DNA of 7,581 bases from an uncultured Clostridium sp. (GCA_934438135.1 CAKSBP010000086.1:1-7581), one strand, 5' to 3'; shown: positions 1-6,932, numbered from the stretch's first letter. Translations and numbers: made by a program. The notes: generated from the sequence alone by a model not told the origin.

Positions 1-831
1 CACATCATCCCGCACGATTTTATTAGACAAATCTTCAAAAAATATTTCTGATTCTTCTTCATAAACATCCAATCCTGCTGCCCCGATTTTTTTTGACAAC
101 AATCCATCCAGTAAAGCTTCCGCATCAATTAAGGCACCACGGGAAGTATTAAGAATGTAAACTCCTTTCTTCATTTTTGCTATGGATTCTTTATTTATCA
201 TATGATAATTATCTTTTGTCAATGGACAATGAAGAGAAATAATATCCGCCTGTTCACAGATTTCATCAAAAGATACATAATGATAATCTACACCCTTTGC
301 CGGATATGGATCATACATCAGCATATTCATGCCAAATCCGCTGCAGACATTAATAAAGGTACGTCCGATTTTTCCAGTTCCTACAATACCAATCGTCTTT
401 CCATGCAAATCAAATCCAGTCAAATCATTTAAACTAAAGTTAAATTCTCTTGTTCTATTATATGCCTTATGGAATTTTCTGTTTAACATTAAGAGCATGC
501 CCATCGTCGCTTCTGCAACCGCATAAGGAGAGTATGCCGGCACACGCACAATATGAAACTTACCAAAGGCATAATTTAAATCAATATTGTTATAGCCGGC
601 ACACCGCATGGCAATCAGTTTCACCCCTGCCTGCTCCAGAATTTTCAGCGTTTCCTGATCCAAGGTATCATTTACAAATGCACAGACTGCTTTGCTTCCC
701 TGTGCCAGAAGTGCTGTATCAGAATTCAGCTTTGATTCATGAAACACAATATCAAGATCGTAATTATCTTTTAACTTTGCAAAATATTTCTTATCATATG
801 GCTTTGTATTAAAGAAACTAATCGTTTTCAT
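1..831 (-). CDS. ldhA: D-lactate dehydrogenase, NAD-dependent (3' end cut by window edge)
   Basis: Reduces pyruvate to D-lactate with NADH in the cytoplasm, a fermentative NAD+-regenerating step. I translated 277 codons from ATG 831 to the window edge with no stop. The start (MKTISFFNTKPYDKKYF) aligns by eye with E. coli LdhA. Visible family marks are RCAGYNNID (76-84), the VRVPAYSPYAVAEATMGM loop (95-112), the NAD-binding GTGKIG (151-156) with D174 in YDPYP as the expected adenine-ribose acid, HCPLT (201-205), catalytic R231 in NTSRGALID, and E260 in LDVYEEE. The catalytic His lies in the missing part. E. coli LdhA is 329 residues, so about 50 are absent. An AAGGA (841-845) sits 9 bases before the ATG. 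The gene begins 49 bases after the DUF5688 stop with no obvious terminator between, so cotranscription is possible. Related 2-hydroxyacid dehydrogenases are the alternative, but the FFED and AVAEATMGM sequences favour D-LDH. Confidence 0.95.
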   Translation of the reverse strand, partial: MKTISFFNTKPYDKKYFAKLKDNYDLDIVFHESKLNSDTALLAQGSKAVCAFVNDTLDQETLKILEQAGVKLIAMRCAGYNNIDLNYAFGKFHIVRVPAYSPYAVAEATMGMLLMLNRKFHKAYNRTREFNFSLNDLTGFDLHGKTIGIVGTGKIGRTFINVCSGFGMNMLMYDPYPAKGVDYHYVSFDEICEQADIISLHCPLTKDNYHMINKESIAKMKKGVYILNTSRGALIDAEALLDGLLSKKIGAAGLDVYEEESEIFFEDLSNKIVRDDV

Positions 832-832
832 G

Positions 833-866
833 CAGATCCATCCTTATTTTTTATTTTTAGGATCTG
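833..866 (-). promoter_or_regulatory. Inverted repeat flanking the ldhA Shine-Dalgarno
   Basis: Perfect 7-base arms CAGATCC/GGATCTG (833-839 and 860-866) enclose a 20-base loop holding the AAGGA ribosome site; the start codon follows one base after the inner arm. In the mRNA the distal arm could instead pair its ATCCT with the AGGAT of the Shine-Dalgarno. The two pairings are mutually exclusive. Regulatory function is inference, and both stems are short. Confidence 0.35.
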
Positions 867-880
867 TATTTTGACATTTT

Positions 881-1867
881 TTATGCACTGATGGTATTTG
901 TAATTATTTGAAACTGGCTTTTTTCAAGCGAATAAAAATAGATTTGTTCAGAAAGAATATCTTCATAAGGAACTTCCGTATCATTCACGTCAACTACCAT
1001 TTTTCGTAAATCTTCCGGACAAATAAATTCATCATATGGAATTATGATAAATTCATGAATGCTGCTTGGAATAAGATACAAATCCTTTCCAACAGATTCG
1101 GCAAATTCTTTAAATGCTTCTTCATATAAAATAACCGCAGCACCATTTATTCCACGATTATTCGTCATGACATACATCTGTGTTTCGGACTCTATATTCT
1201 CATAGTTTTCCCTTAGTTCTTCAAACAGCTGGTCGTCTTCCTCGTTATCTTCCAAGTCAAAATACTCTCGGATTCTCTGCTTCATGTCTTCCTTAAACAT
1301 CTGAAATAAAACCTCTTGCATAGGAAGTACAGACATCGGAAAAAGCCGTTTGGAATTCTCAAGACCATATCGCATCAGTTCATTCACCGACGTTTCCCAG
1401 TGTTCCATCAGTCTAATTGTCACAGGTATGGAACTTAATCCCGTATCTCCCAGGTGCACAATACAATGAAAAGTTACTGCCAAATCCAGAAATCTTATAT
1501 AAGGAAGTCCATTTAATAGTTCCAGGTTCTTCTCATAATGAATCAGCCGGATAATAATATTTTCTTTCTGATTCTCAAAGGAAAATTCCATCTGAAATTC
1601 CCGGATTTCCTTAGTCTGCTTCGCTTTTTCATAGATTTCCTGTATCCGGGCATAAATCTCCTCCATCGGAATACCTGCTATGTACATCTCATAATATGGA
1701 TTCAGATAAATATTCGGACTGATACTAGATTCCGGCTCTAGAATTGAAAGACCGGTCAGTTTCTTTCCATTATTCTTCATGACTTCATTTAACCTTACAT
1801 GATACTCCTCCCCTAACTGTTCTTCAAAATAAGCTCTCACCTGTTCTAAAAACTCGTGATAATTCAT
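881..1867 (-). CDS. DUF5688 family protein of unknown function
   Basis: A 328-residue soluble protein without signal peptide or membrane segment. I recognise it as DUF5688 from the N-terminal pattern (MNYHEFLEQV, then NNGKKLTGL and ISPNIYLNPYYE, about residues 1-60) and the C-terminal block MYVMTNNRGINGAAVILYEE...LYLIPSSIHEFIIIP (about 231-277). The family has no known function. An acidic stretch lies near 204-220 (DLEDNEEDDQLFEE). The start is ATG 1867, because AAGGA at 1876-1880 lies 8 bases upstream; the reading frame extends to a TTG at 1927 whose extra residues (MWFICYAGIS...) look non-native. A gap of 191 bases separates it from the upstream gene, and ldhA follows after 49 bases, so it may be the first gene of a two-gene unit. 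No role should be inferred from the ldhA neighbour alone. Confidence 0.85.
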   Translation of the reverse strand: MNYHEFLEQVRAYFEEQLGEEYHVRLNEVMKNNGKKLTGLSILEPESSISPNIYLNPYYEMYIAGIPMEEIYARIQEIYEKAKQTKEIREFQMEFSFENQKENIIIRLIHYEKNLELLNGLPYIRFLDLAVTFHCIVHLGDTGLSSIPVTIRLMEHWETSVNELMRYGLENSKRLFPMSVLPMQEVLFQMFKEDMKQRIREYFDLEDNEEDDQLFEELRENYENIESETQMYVMTNNRGINGAAVILYEEAFKEFAESVGKDLYLIPSSIHEFIIIPYDEFICPEDLRKMVVDVNDTEVPYEDILSEQIYFYSLEKSQFQIITNTISA

Positions 1868-1962
1868 GTTTCTTTTCCTTTCCGTCCTGCTTATTATGGA
1901 AATACCTGCATAACAAATAAACCACAAATTCTTCTATAAAACTTCCATGGAATAAAAAGAAT

Positions 1963-2032
1963 ATTATACTTGAACTGCTAGATAAATTAGAATTTCTCTT
2001 AGAAATAATAGACTGAAATACATGTTTTACAA
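1963..2032 (-). promoter_or_regulatory. Candidate promoter region for the DUF5688 gene
   Basis: Two possible promoters face the DUF5688 gene. One has -35 TTGTAA (2027-2032), a 16-base spacer and -10 TATTAT (2005-2010). The other has a perfect -10 TATAAT (1963-1968) but only a weak -35. Either would leave a leader of roughly 90-130 bases. A short perfect hairpin (ATTTCT/AGAAAT, 1991-2005) overlaps the upstream -10. AT-rich sequence makes chance matches common. Confidence 0.4.
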
Positions 2033-2044
2033 TGCAAGTATTTC
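2015..2044 (-). repeat. 7-bp inverted repeat 15 bases after the YhhN-like gene
   Basis: Arms GAAATAC/GTATTTC (2015-2021 and 2038-2044) are perfect and separated by 16 bases; two more pairs are possible inside after one mismatch. No T-run follows on the minus strand, so this is not a standard intrinsic terminator. It overlaps the candidate -35 element at 2027-2032, so it could be an operator, or chance in AT-rich DNA. Confidence 0.3.
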
Positions 2045-2058
2045 CATCTGCTATTATA

Positions 2059-2730
2059 TCAGATTCTTCCATTGTTTTCAAGTGATTTCTTAATACTGAT
2101 AACAATCAGAACCTGACTTGGCAGGTAGAATGCCCACATAAGGAATGCTGCTATTTGAAAAAATATTTTTGAAATAGAAAGATTTATATAATTACCTGCA
2201 TTTACAACTCCTACACATAGATCGCAAAAGAATAAGAGAGTCAGACCAGATAACAGCCAGAAATCTGTTTTTCGATAAAATAGAAGCACAAGATTTCCAA
2301 TAGAACTGATTCCATAAAAAAGAAGTAAAACCACTAATATATTTCCAAAATACCAGCACAAAGCTACTGCTGCTGTGAATACAATGCGCACCACAAGATG
2401 CCTTCCCCATGCCTTACTAGTGCAGGTCAGATAACAAGACTGTACCAGACAGAAAAAAAACACTCCGATTTCATAATGCTCGTTTCGAATCAGCAGAAAA
2501 TAATCTGCAGATAACGTAAACAACAGCGCCACTGTCTTTCGCAAATTCACATTTCTAACATTGCGATACTCCTTCTTTTCTGCAAGAATGACAGCATAGA
2601 AAAAACAGAGCAGAATGCCAGAATATTTTAAACATTCTGACATACCGCTTTGTATCCTATTCATATCCAGAATTAAAAAAATAAAGTAAATTAAAATTTC
2701 TGCTGTTAAAAAAAAGTTCAAGCCGTTCAC
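2059..2730 (-). CDS. Multi-pass membrane protein, divergent YhhN/TMEM86 (lysoplasmalogenase-like) family
   Basis: A 223-residue very hydrophobic protein with about eight predicted membrane segments (near 5-22, 34-50, 66-81, 86-104, 111-128, 130-151, 157-177, 187-213). The layout matches YhhN proteins: an acid in a half-way helix (SADYFLLI, D76), then GVFFFCLVQSCYL (89-101), a second acid (LLFFCDLCVGV, D170) and a C-terminal FYLPSQVLIVIS (201-212). Known TMEM86 members cleave the vinyl-ether bond of lysoplasmalogen; whether this divergent bacterial member does so is unknown. The start is GTG 2730, immediately after the TAG of the GGDEF-EAL gene, with AGGG (2738-2741) 7 bases before it; the next Met (residue 23) would remove the first helix. 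The zero-base junction implies translational coupling with the c-di-GMP gene. It could alternatively be an unrelated small membrane sensor partner. Confidence 0.6.
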   Translation of the reverse strand: MNGLNFFLTAEILIYFIFLILDMNRIQSGMSECLKYSGILLCFFYAVILAEKKEYRNVRNVNLRKTVALLFTLSADYFLLIRNEHYEIGVFFFCLVQSCYLTCTSKAWGRHLVVRIVFTAAVALCWYFGNILVVLLLFYGISSIGNLVLLFYRKTDFWLLSGLTLLFFCDLCVGVVNAGNYINLSISKIFFQIAAFLMWAFYLPSQVLIVISIKKSLENNGRI

Positions 2731-4344
2731 CTATTTTCCCTGATTTTTTACGGAATCAAACACATCCTTTAAACTAAAATCGGAATCCATTCCACATTTT
2801 TTCAGTACTTCCAAAATACAATCAACCTGTTCTGCTGGAATTGGTTTACTGTACAAATATCCCTGTGCCTTATTACAGTTAACACCTTTTAAGAAATCTA
2901 CCTGTTCCGCATTTTCAATACCTTCTGCAATCACATCCAAATCCAAGGTTTGAGCAAGAGAAATAATTGCAGAAACAATCTTCTTGTCCCTCCTGTTTTC
3001 CAAAACCGTATCCAGGAAACTTTTATCGATTTTTAAATGGTTTACAGGAAGATATTTCAGATAATTCATAGAAGAATAACCCGTTCCAAAATCATCCAAA
3101 GAAAACTGTACTCCTATTTCCTTTAATTTTTCAATTACTTCAATAGAATATTTAATATTCTCCAGGGCAATAGACTCCGTAATCTCCAATTCCAGATGAT
3201 GTGCATCAATACAATTTTTCTTAATGGCATCTTCCACCATCTGTACCAGATTCACATCTTTAAACTGGCGGGCTGAAAGATTGACCGCCACATTAATATT
3301 TGTAAATCCTTTTTCATTCCATTTTCGAAGCTGACTGCACGCCTCATATAGTACCCATTTTCCAATCTCTACAATCTGACCTGTCTCTTCGGCCGCCTGA
3401 ACAAATTTATTAGGTACAATCAATCCTTTTGTCGGATGTTTCCAACGAAGCAGTGCTTCAAATCCGGCAATCCGCTCCTCCTTCAAGTCGACCTGCGCCT
3501 GATAATATACAATAAATTCCTGATTTTGAATAGCCTTTCTTAATTCTGACTGTAGCTGCACTTTCATCATCAGGTTATAATTAAGGCTGGCATCATAAAA
3601 ATAATACGTATTCTTCCCGATGGATTTTGCTGCGTACATGGCCGCATCTACATTTTTCATAACAATCTGTGTAGAATCTCCATCTTTTGGGATGAGAACT
3701 ATTCCCATACTGAAGGTCATAAAAAATTCTCTGGCTGACAAGGTAAAAGGACGGCTGAATTCTTCATAGATTTTCTGAATTTTATTCTCGTAGGAACTTC
3801 GAGACTTTACATGCCTTGTACAAATGCTGAATTCATCCCCGCCAAACCGAGCAATAAAGTCCTCTTCTGTTAATGTTTTCTGAATTCGACCCGCCACATC
3901 GATTAAGAGTTCATCACCGTAAGAATGTCCCAAAATATCATTGATATTTTTAAAATTATCTAGATCAATGTACATAACAGCGGCAGTCTCATCTGTTTCT
4001 AGTTCACCAAGTAATTCATCCAGTTTTACCGAAAACGCTGTTCGGTTAGGGAGGTTTGTTACATAATCTGTATATGCCAGCTTCTTATTTCGTTCTTCAC
4101 TTTTTTTTAGTTCTTCATATCTTCCGGCTAACTCCCGCTGGGTCATTTTAACCTGCTGATACGTTTCTCCCAGTTCCATATAGCTCTGCTCTAATTTTCT
4201 CTTTACATTGCGCAGTTCCTGCTCTGCATCACTTCGTTTTTTAAAATTAATGATAGCAAAAACACTTAAAAGCACGACAACAAACAATGCTATGAAAAGC
4301 TGTGAGAACATATCAATCGTGTCAAAAGCTAAATATACCCCCAC
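2731..4344 (-). CDS. Membrane-anchored GGDEF-EAL protein (cyclic di-GMP synthase/phosphodiesterase)
   Basis: A 537-residue protein with one membrane helix (about 13-33), a charged coiled coil (about 36-90), a GGDEF domain (about 91-255) and an EAL domain (about 272-520). There is no extracellular sensor domain. The GGDEF site is intact: YIDLDNFKNIND (D127) and RFGGDEF (GGDEF at 168-172). The inhibitory RxxD site reads TEED (159-162), so the Arg is lost. The EAL site also looks intact: FEALLRW (E296, R300), N355 in VNLSAR, E387 in LELEITES, D417-D418 in DDFGTGYSS, K438 in LKIDKSF, E474 in IAEGIEN and Q494 in KAQGYLYSKP. Both activities, or GGDEF-regulated phosphodiesterase, are therefore possible. 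The frame opens upstream to 4437, but I choose GTG 4344 because AAGGGG lies 8 bases before it and a promoter lies inside the longer frame. The YhhN-like gene follows with no gap. Confidence 0.93.
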   Translation of the reverse strand: MGVYLAFDTIDMFSQLFIALFVVVLLSVFAIINFKKRSDAEQELRNVKRKLEQSYMELGETYQQVKMTQRELAGRYEELKKSEERNKKLAYTDYVTNLPNRTAFSVKLDELLGELETDETAAVMYIDLDNFKNINDILGHSYGDELLIDVAGRIQKTLTEEDFIARFGGDEFSICTRHVKSRSSYENKIQKIYEEFSRPFTLSAREFFMTFSMGIVLIPKDGDSTQIVMKNVDAAMYAAKSIGKNTYYFYDASLNYNLMMKVQLQSELRKAIQNQEFIVYYQAQVDLKEERIAGFEALLRWKHPTKGLIVPNKFVQAAEETGQIVEIGKWVLYEACSQLRKWNEKGFTNINVAVNLSARQFKDVNLVQMVEDAIKKNCIDAHHLELEITESIALENIKYSIEVIEKLKEIGVQFSLDDFGTGYSSMNYLKYLPVNHLKIDKSFLDTVLENRRDKKIVSAIISLAQTLDLDVIAEGIENAEQVDFLKGVNCNKAQGYLYSKPIPAEQVDCILEVLKKCGMDSDFSLKDVFDSVKNQGK

Positions 4345-4352
4345 TTTAATTT

Positions 4353-4358
4353 CCCCTT
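4353..4358 (-). promoter_or_regulatory. Ribosome binding site deciding the GTG start of the GGDEF-EAL gene
   Basis: AAGGGG with 8 bases to GTG 4344. The upstream ATG codons of the same frame (4437-4429) have no comparable site, so this sets the protein at 537 rather than up to 568 residues. Confidence 0.75.
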
Positions 4359-4408
4359 TTTTGAAATATTTACTCCCTATCCTATCATGTTTTACTATAC
4401 ATTTCCTT

Positions 4409-4437
4409 ATTTTATCATAATAAAATGGCATCATCAA
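4409..4437 (-). promoter_or_regulatory. Promoter of the GGDEF-EAL / YhhN-like operon
   Basis: -35 TTGATG (4432-4437), a 17-base spacer, and -10 TAAAAT (4409-4414) with an extended TG one base upstream (4416-4417). Transcription would begin near 4402, giving a leader of roughly 58 bases to GTG 4344. The upstream ATG starts of the same frame fall within this promoter and so cannot be on this transcript. Confidence 0.7.
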
Positions 4438-4459
4438 CCATTTTAAGGTAAATATGGTT
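4436..4459 (-). promoter_or_regulatory. Inverted repeat abutting the GGDEF-EAL -35 box (candidate operator)
   Basis: Arms AACCAT/ATGGTT (4436-4441 and 4454-4459) with 12 bases between; three further A-T pairs form if one base is bulged. The repeat overlaps the first two bases of the -35 element, a position used by repressors or activators. No known regulator's site was recognised. Confidence 0.35.
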
Positions 4460-4487
4460 CTTTTTTCCTATATTTAATTATATCAAC

Positions 4488-4539
4488 AAAAAAACTCTTC
4501 GCTTCCTCCACATTGTGAATAGGAAGCAAAGAGTTTTTT
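4488..4539 (-). terminator. Strong intrinsic terminator of the nfnAB operon
   Basis: Arms 4489-4507 and 4521-4539 form a 19-bp stem around a 13-base loop, ending in a run of seven T on the minus strand. The one non-Watson-Crick position (4500 against 4528) is a G-U pair in the minus-strand RNA but a C-A mismatch in the plus-strand RNA, which supports use by the leftward transcript. It begins 22 bases after the nfnB stop codon. Confidence 0.95.
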
Positions 4540-4561
4540 GAATTTTTATTTTAAACAATAA

Positions 4562-5953
4562 TTATTTATTCGCTAAATATTCATCAATACCCTTAGCTGC
4601 TGCTTTACCAGCTCCCATAGCAAGAATTACAGTAGCTGCTCCTGTCACTGCATCACCACCAGCGAATACACCTTCTTTTGTTGTAGCACCATTTGCCTCA
4701 TCAGCGATAATACATCTTCTCTGATTTGTTTCCAGACCTTCTGTTGTAGAAGAAATTAATGGATTAGGACTGGTACCAAGAGACATAATTACGGTGTCAA
4801 CATCAACAACGTATTCAGAATCTGGAACTTCAACTGGTCTTCTTCTGCCAGATGCATCTGGTTCGCCAAGTTCCATTTTTATAACTTTAATACCTTTTAC
4901 CCAGCCTTTTTCGTCTACTAAAATTTCCTTTGGATTTCTTAATAAATCGAAAATAATTCCTTCTTCTTTTGCATGATGTACTTCTTCTACTCTGGCAGGA
5001 AGTTCTGCTTCACTACGACGATAGATAACATGTACTTCTGCACCAAGACGAAGTGCTGTTCTGGCAGCATCCATAGCTACATTACCACCACCGACAACTG
5101 CAACTTTTTTACCGCCCACAATTGGTGTTGCATAATCATCTTTAAATGCTTTCATCAAATTAGAACGTGTCAGATATTCATTTGCGGAGAATACGCCGTT
5201 TGCATTTTCTCCAGGAATACCCATAAATCTAGGAAGACCTGCACCAGAACCAACAAACACTGCCTGGAATCCTTCTTCTTCCATTAACTCATCGATTGTT
5301 ACGGATTTTCCAACAACTGTATTCGTCTCGATTTTAACTCCAAGAGCTTTTACATTCTCAACTTCCCCCTGAACGACGGTCTGCTTTGGAAGACGGAATT
5401 CTGGAATACCATAAGATAAAACACCGCCAGCTTCATGAAGTGCCTCGAAAATAGTTACTTCATAGCCAGCTTTTGCAAGATCACCTGCACAAGTTAAACC
5501 AGCAGGGCCAGAACCGATAACTGCAACTTTCTTGCCGTTTGTCTTTTCTGGAGCCTTTGGTGAAATGTGATTTTCTCTTGCCCAGTCAGCTGTGAAACGT
5601 TCCAGTTTACCAATAGAAACTGCGGCACCTTTGATACCACGAACACATTTGGACTCGCACTGGCTTTCCTGAGGACATACACGTCCACATACAGCAGGAA
5701 GTGCGGAATACTGGCTGATTACATGATATGCATCTTCAATATTTCCTTCTTTAATCTTAGAAATAAATCCTGGAATGTCAATGGATACCGGACATCCTTT
5801 CATACACTGTGCATTTTTACATCCCAAACATCTAGAAGCCTCTTCCATAGCTTCTTCCTTATTATATCCTAAACATACTTCCTCAAAATTCTTTGCACGT
5901 ACCTGTGGATCCTGTTCTCTTACAGGTATTCTCTTTAATGCATCAACTGCCAT
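4562..5953 (-). CDS. nfnB: NfnB: large subunit of NADH-dependent ferredoxin:NADP+ oxidoreductase (GltA/GltD-like)
   Basis: A 463-residue flavoprotein of the glutamate synthase small-subunit family, often labelled gltA. Next to an NfnA gene it is best read as the large subunit of the electron-bifurcating transhydrogenase, which reduces NADP+ with NADH and reduced ferredoxin in the cytoplasm. Two N-terminal iron-sulfur motifs are visible: C42, C45, C50, C54 and C89, C93, C99, C103. The FAD fold has VIGSGPAG (145-152) and E170. The NADPH fold has VVGGGNVAMD (286-295) and YRRS (311-314). The C-terminal FAD contact is GVFAGGDAVTGAATV (428-442). The start is ATG 5953, with AGGGA (5961-5965) 7 bases upstream; the longer frame would begin at a TTG (5977) 8 codons earlier. 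The gene follows nfnA after 31 bases and ends before a strong terminator. No glutamate synthase large subunit is present here, which argues against a glutamate synthase role. Confidence 0.9.
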   Translation of the reverse strand: MAVDALKRIPVREQDPQVRAKNFEEVCLGYNKEEAMEEASRCLGCKNAQCMKGCPVSIDIPGFISKIKEGNIEDAYHVISQYSALPAVCGRVCPQESQCESKCVRGIKGAAVSIGKLERFTADWARENHISPKAPEKTNGKKVAVIGSGPAGLTCAGDLAKAGYEVTIFEALHEAGGVLSYGIPEFRLPKQTVVQGEVENVKALGVKIETNTVVGKSVTIDELMEEEGFQAVFVGSGAGLPRFMGIPGENANGVFSANEYLTRSNLMKAFKDDYATPIVGGKKVAVVGGGNVAMDAARTALRLGAEVHVIYRRSEAELPARVEEVHHAKEEGIIFDLLRNPKEILVDEKGWVKGIKVIKMELGEPDASGRRRPVEVPDSEYVVDVDTVIMSLGTSPNPLISSTTEGLETNQRRCIIADEANGATTKEGVFAGGDAVTGAATVILAMGAGKAAAKGIDEYLANK

Positions 5954-5984
5954 AATAAAATCCCTATCCTTTCCCAATCATTCC

Positions 5985-6869
5985 TTAGTTACTGCATCCG
6001 CAGCCGCCGTTTTTATGTGTGTCACCTTCCTTGAGTTTGAGCACTGCTCTTCCCTCTTCCGTCTTGTACATCTGCTGTCTCTTCATTGATTCGTCGAAGT
6101 CTACTAAATGTCCGTCAAACTCAGGACCATCTACACAGGCAAATTTTACTTCTCCGCCTACTGTTAAACGACAGGCACCACACATACCAGTTCCATCTAC
6201 CATAATAGGGTTCATGCTGACAATTGTCTTAATTCCTAATTCTTTGGTCAGAATACAGACAAATTTCATCATAATAACAGGTCCGATAGCTACTACTAAA
6301 TCATAGTTTTTACCTTGGTTATTAATTAAATCTTTAATCTGGTCATTTACGTTTCCTTTGAAACCGTAAGAACTGTCATCTGTACAAACATATACATTGG
6401 CAGCCCACTGTTTCATGGCATCCTCTAAAATAATCAGGTCTTTATTTCTGGCGCCAATGATAACATCAACATCATAGCCGTTTTGTTTCATCCATTTTAC
6501 CTGTGGATATACAGGCGCAGTTCCAACACCACCTGCTACGAATAATACATGTTTCTTCTTTAATACTTCTGGGTCTTCGTCGACTAACTCCGTTTTACAT
6601 CCAAGTGGTCCAACGAAATCACGGAAGGAATCCCCTTCTTCATATGTAGCCATAATTTTAGTTGAAGCGCCGATTGCCTGGAATACGATGGTAACAGTCT
6701 CTGCTTCTCTATCATAATCACAAATCGTTAATGGAATTCTTTCACCCTTTTCATCCATTTTTACAATAACAAACTGTCCAGGAAAACATGCTTTTGCAAC
6801 CCTAGGTGCTTTCACATCCATTAAATAGATGTTGTTCGCAAGATATTGTTTCTTTACTATTTTAAACAT
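5985..6869 (-). CDS. nfnA: NfnA: small subunit of NADH-dependent ferredoxin:NADP+ oxidoreductase
   Basis: A 294-residue FAD/NAD-binding protein related to dihydroorotate dehydrogenase electron-transfer subunits and ferredoxin-NADP reductase. With NfnB it forms the bifurcating complex; NfnA is the NADH side. FAD contacts are RIPLT (44-48) and GAST (67-70). The NAD-binding motif is VAGGVGTAPVYP (111-122). The [2Fe-2S] region is VDGTGMCGAC...FAC with C230, C233 and C245. Only three Cys are present; D225 may supply the fourth ligand, as NfnA clusters are described with one Asp and three Cys. The C-terminus ends in GGCGCSN, an extra Cys-Gly-Cys tail of unknown role. ATG 6869 has GGAGG (6877-6881) 7 bases before it. 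SudB or PyrK-like proteins are alternatives, but PyrK would normally have four Cys and a pyrD neighbour. Confidence 0.92.
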   Translation of the reverse strand: MFKIVKKQYLANNIYLMDVKAPRVAKACFPGQFVIVKMDEKGERIPLTICDYDREAETVTIVFQAIGASTKIMATYEEGDSFRDFVGPLGCKTELVDEDPEVLKKKHVLFVAGGVGTAPVYPQVKWMKQNGYDVDVIIGARNKDLIILEDAMKQWAANVYVCTDDSSYGFKGNVNDQIKDLINNQGKNYDLVVAIGPVIMMKFVCILTKELGIKTIVSMNPIMVDGTGMCGACRLTVGGEVKFACVDGPEFDGHLVDFDESMKRQQMYKTEEGRAVLKLKEGDTHKNGGCGCSN

Positions 6870-6903
6870 AACTTATCCTCCACTAAGTTTTTGTAGTACT
6901 TTT

Positions 6904-6932
6904 ATTATAGTTTAATTTCCACTAAAAATCCA
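6904..6932 (-). promoter_or_regulatory. Candidate promoter of nfnAB
   Basis: A perfect -10 TATAAT (6904-6909) has a weak -35 TGGATT (6927-6932) at 17 bases. Transcription near 6897 would give a leader of about 28 bases including the GGAGG site. A perfect TTGACA (6950-6955) lies 40 bases upstream of the -10, too far to be its partner. Confidence 0.55.

Noticed and set aside
202..812. Three overlapping plus-strand frames opposite ldhA
   Set aside because: They are antisense shadows of a convincingly conserved LdhA coding sequence and show no family motifs.
871..876. Plus-strand TTGACA near the ldhA leader
   Set aside because: It points away from all genes and no suitable -10 or downstream plus-strand gene is present.
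832..880. Rex redox-repressor site before ldhA
   Set aside because: No TTGTTAA...TTAACAA-like palindrome was found in this gap.
1824..2105. 93-residue minus-strand reading frame spanning the gap between the YhhN-like and DUF5688 genes
   Set aside because: It overlaps both genes in another frame and has low-complexity Ser/Phe-rich composition and no recognisable domain. Candidate promoter elements lie inside it.
4973..5287. Cys- and Thr-rich 104-residue plus-strand frame
   Set aside because: It is antisense to the FAD/NADPH domains of NfnB; its unusual composition follows from the opposite strand's codons.
5954..5977. Eight-codon N-terminal extension of NfnB from a TTG
   Set aside because: The family-like N-terminus begins at ATG 5953, which has AGGGA at good spacing; the TTG would place the start within the ribosome-site region.
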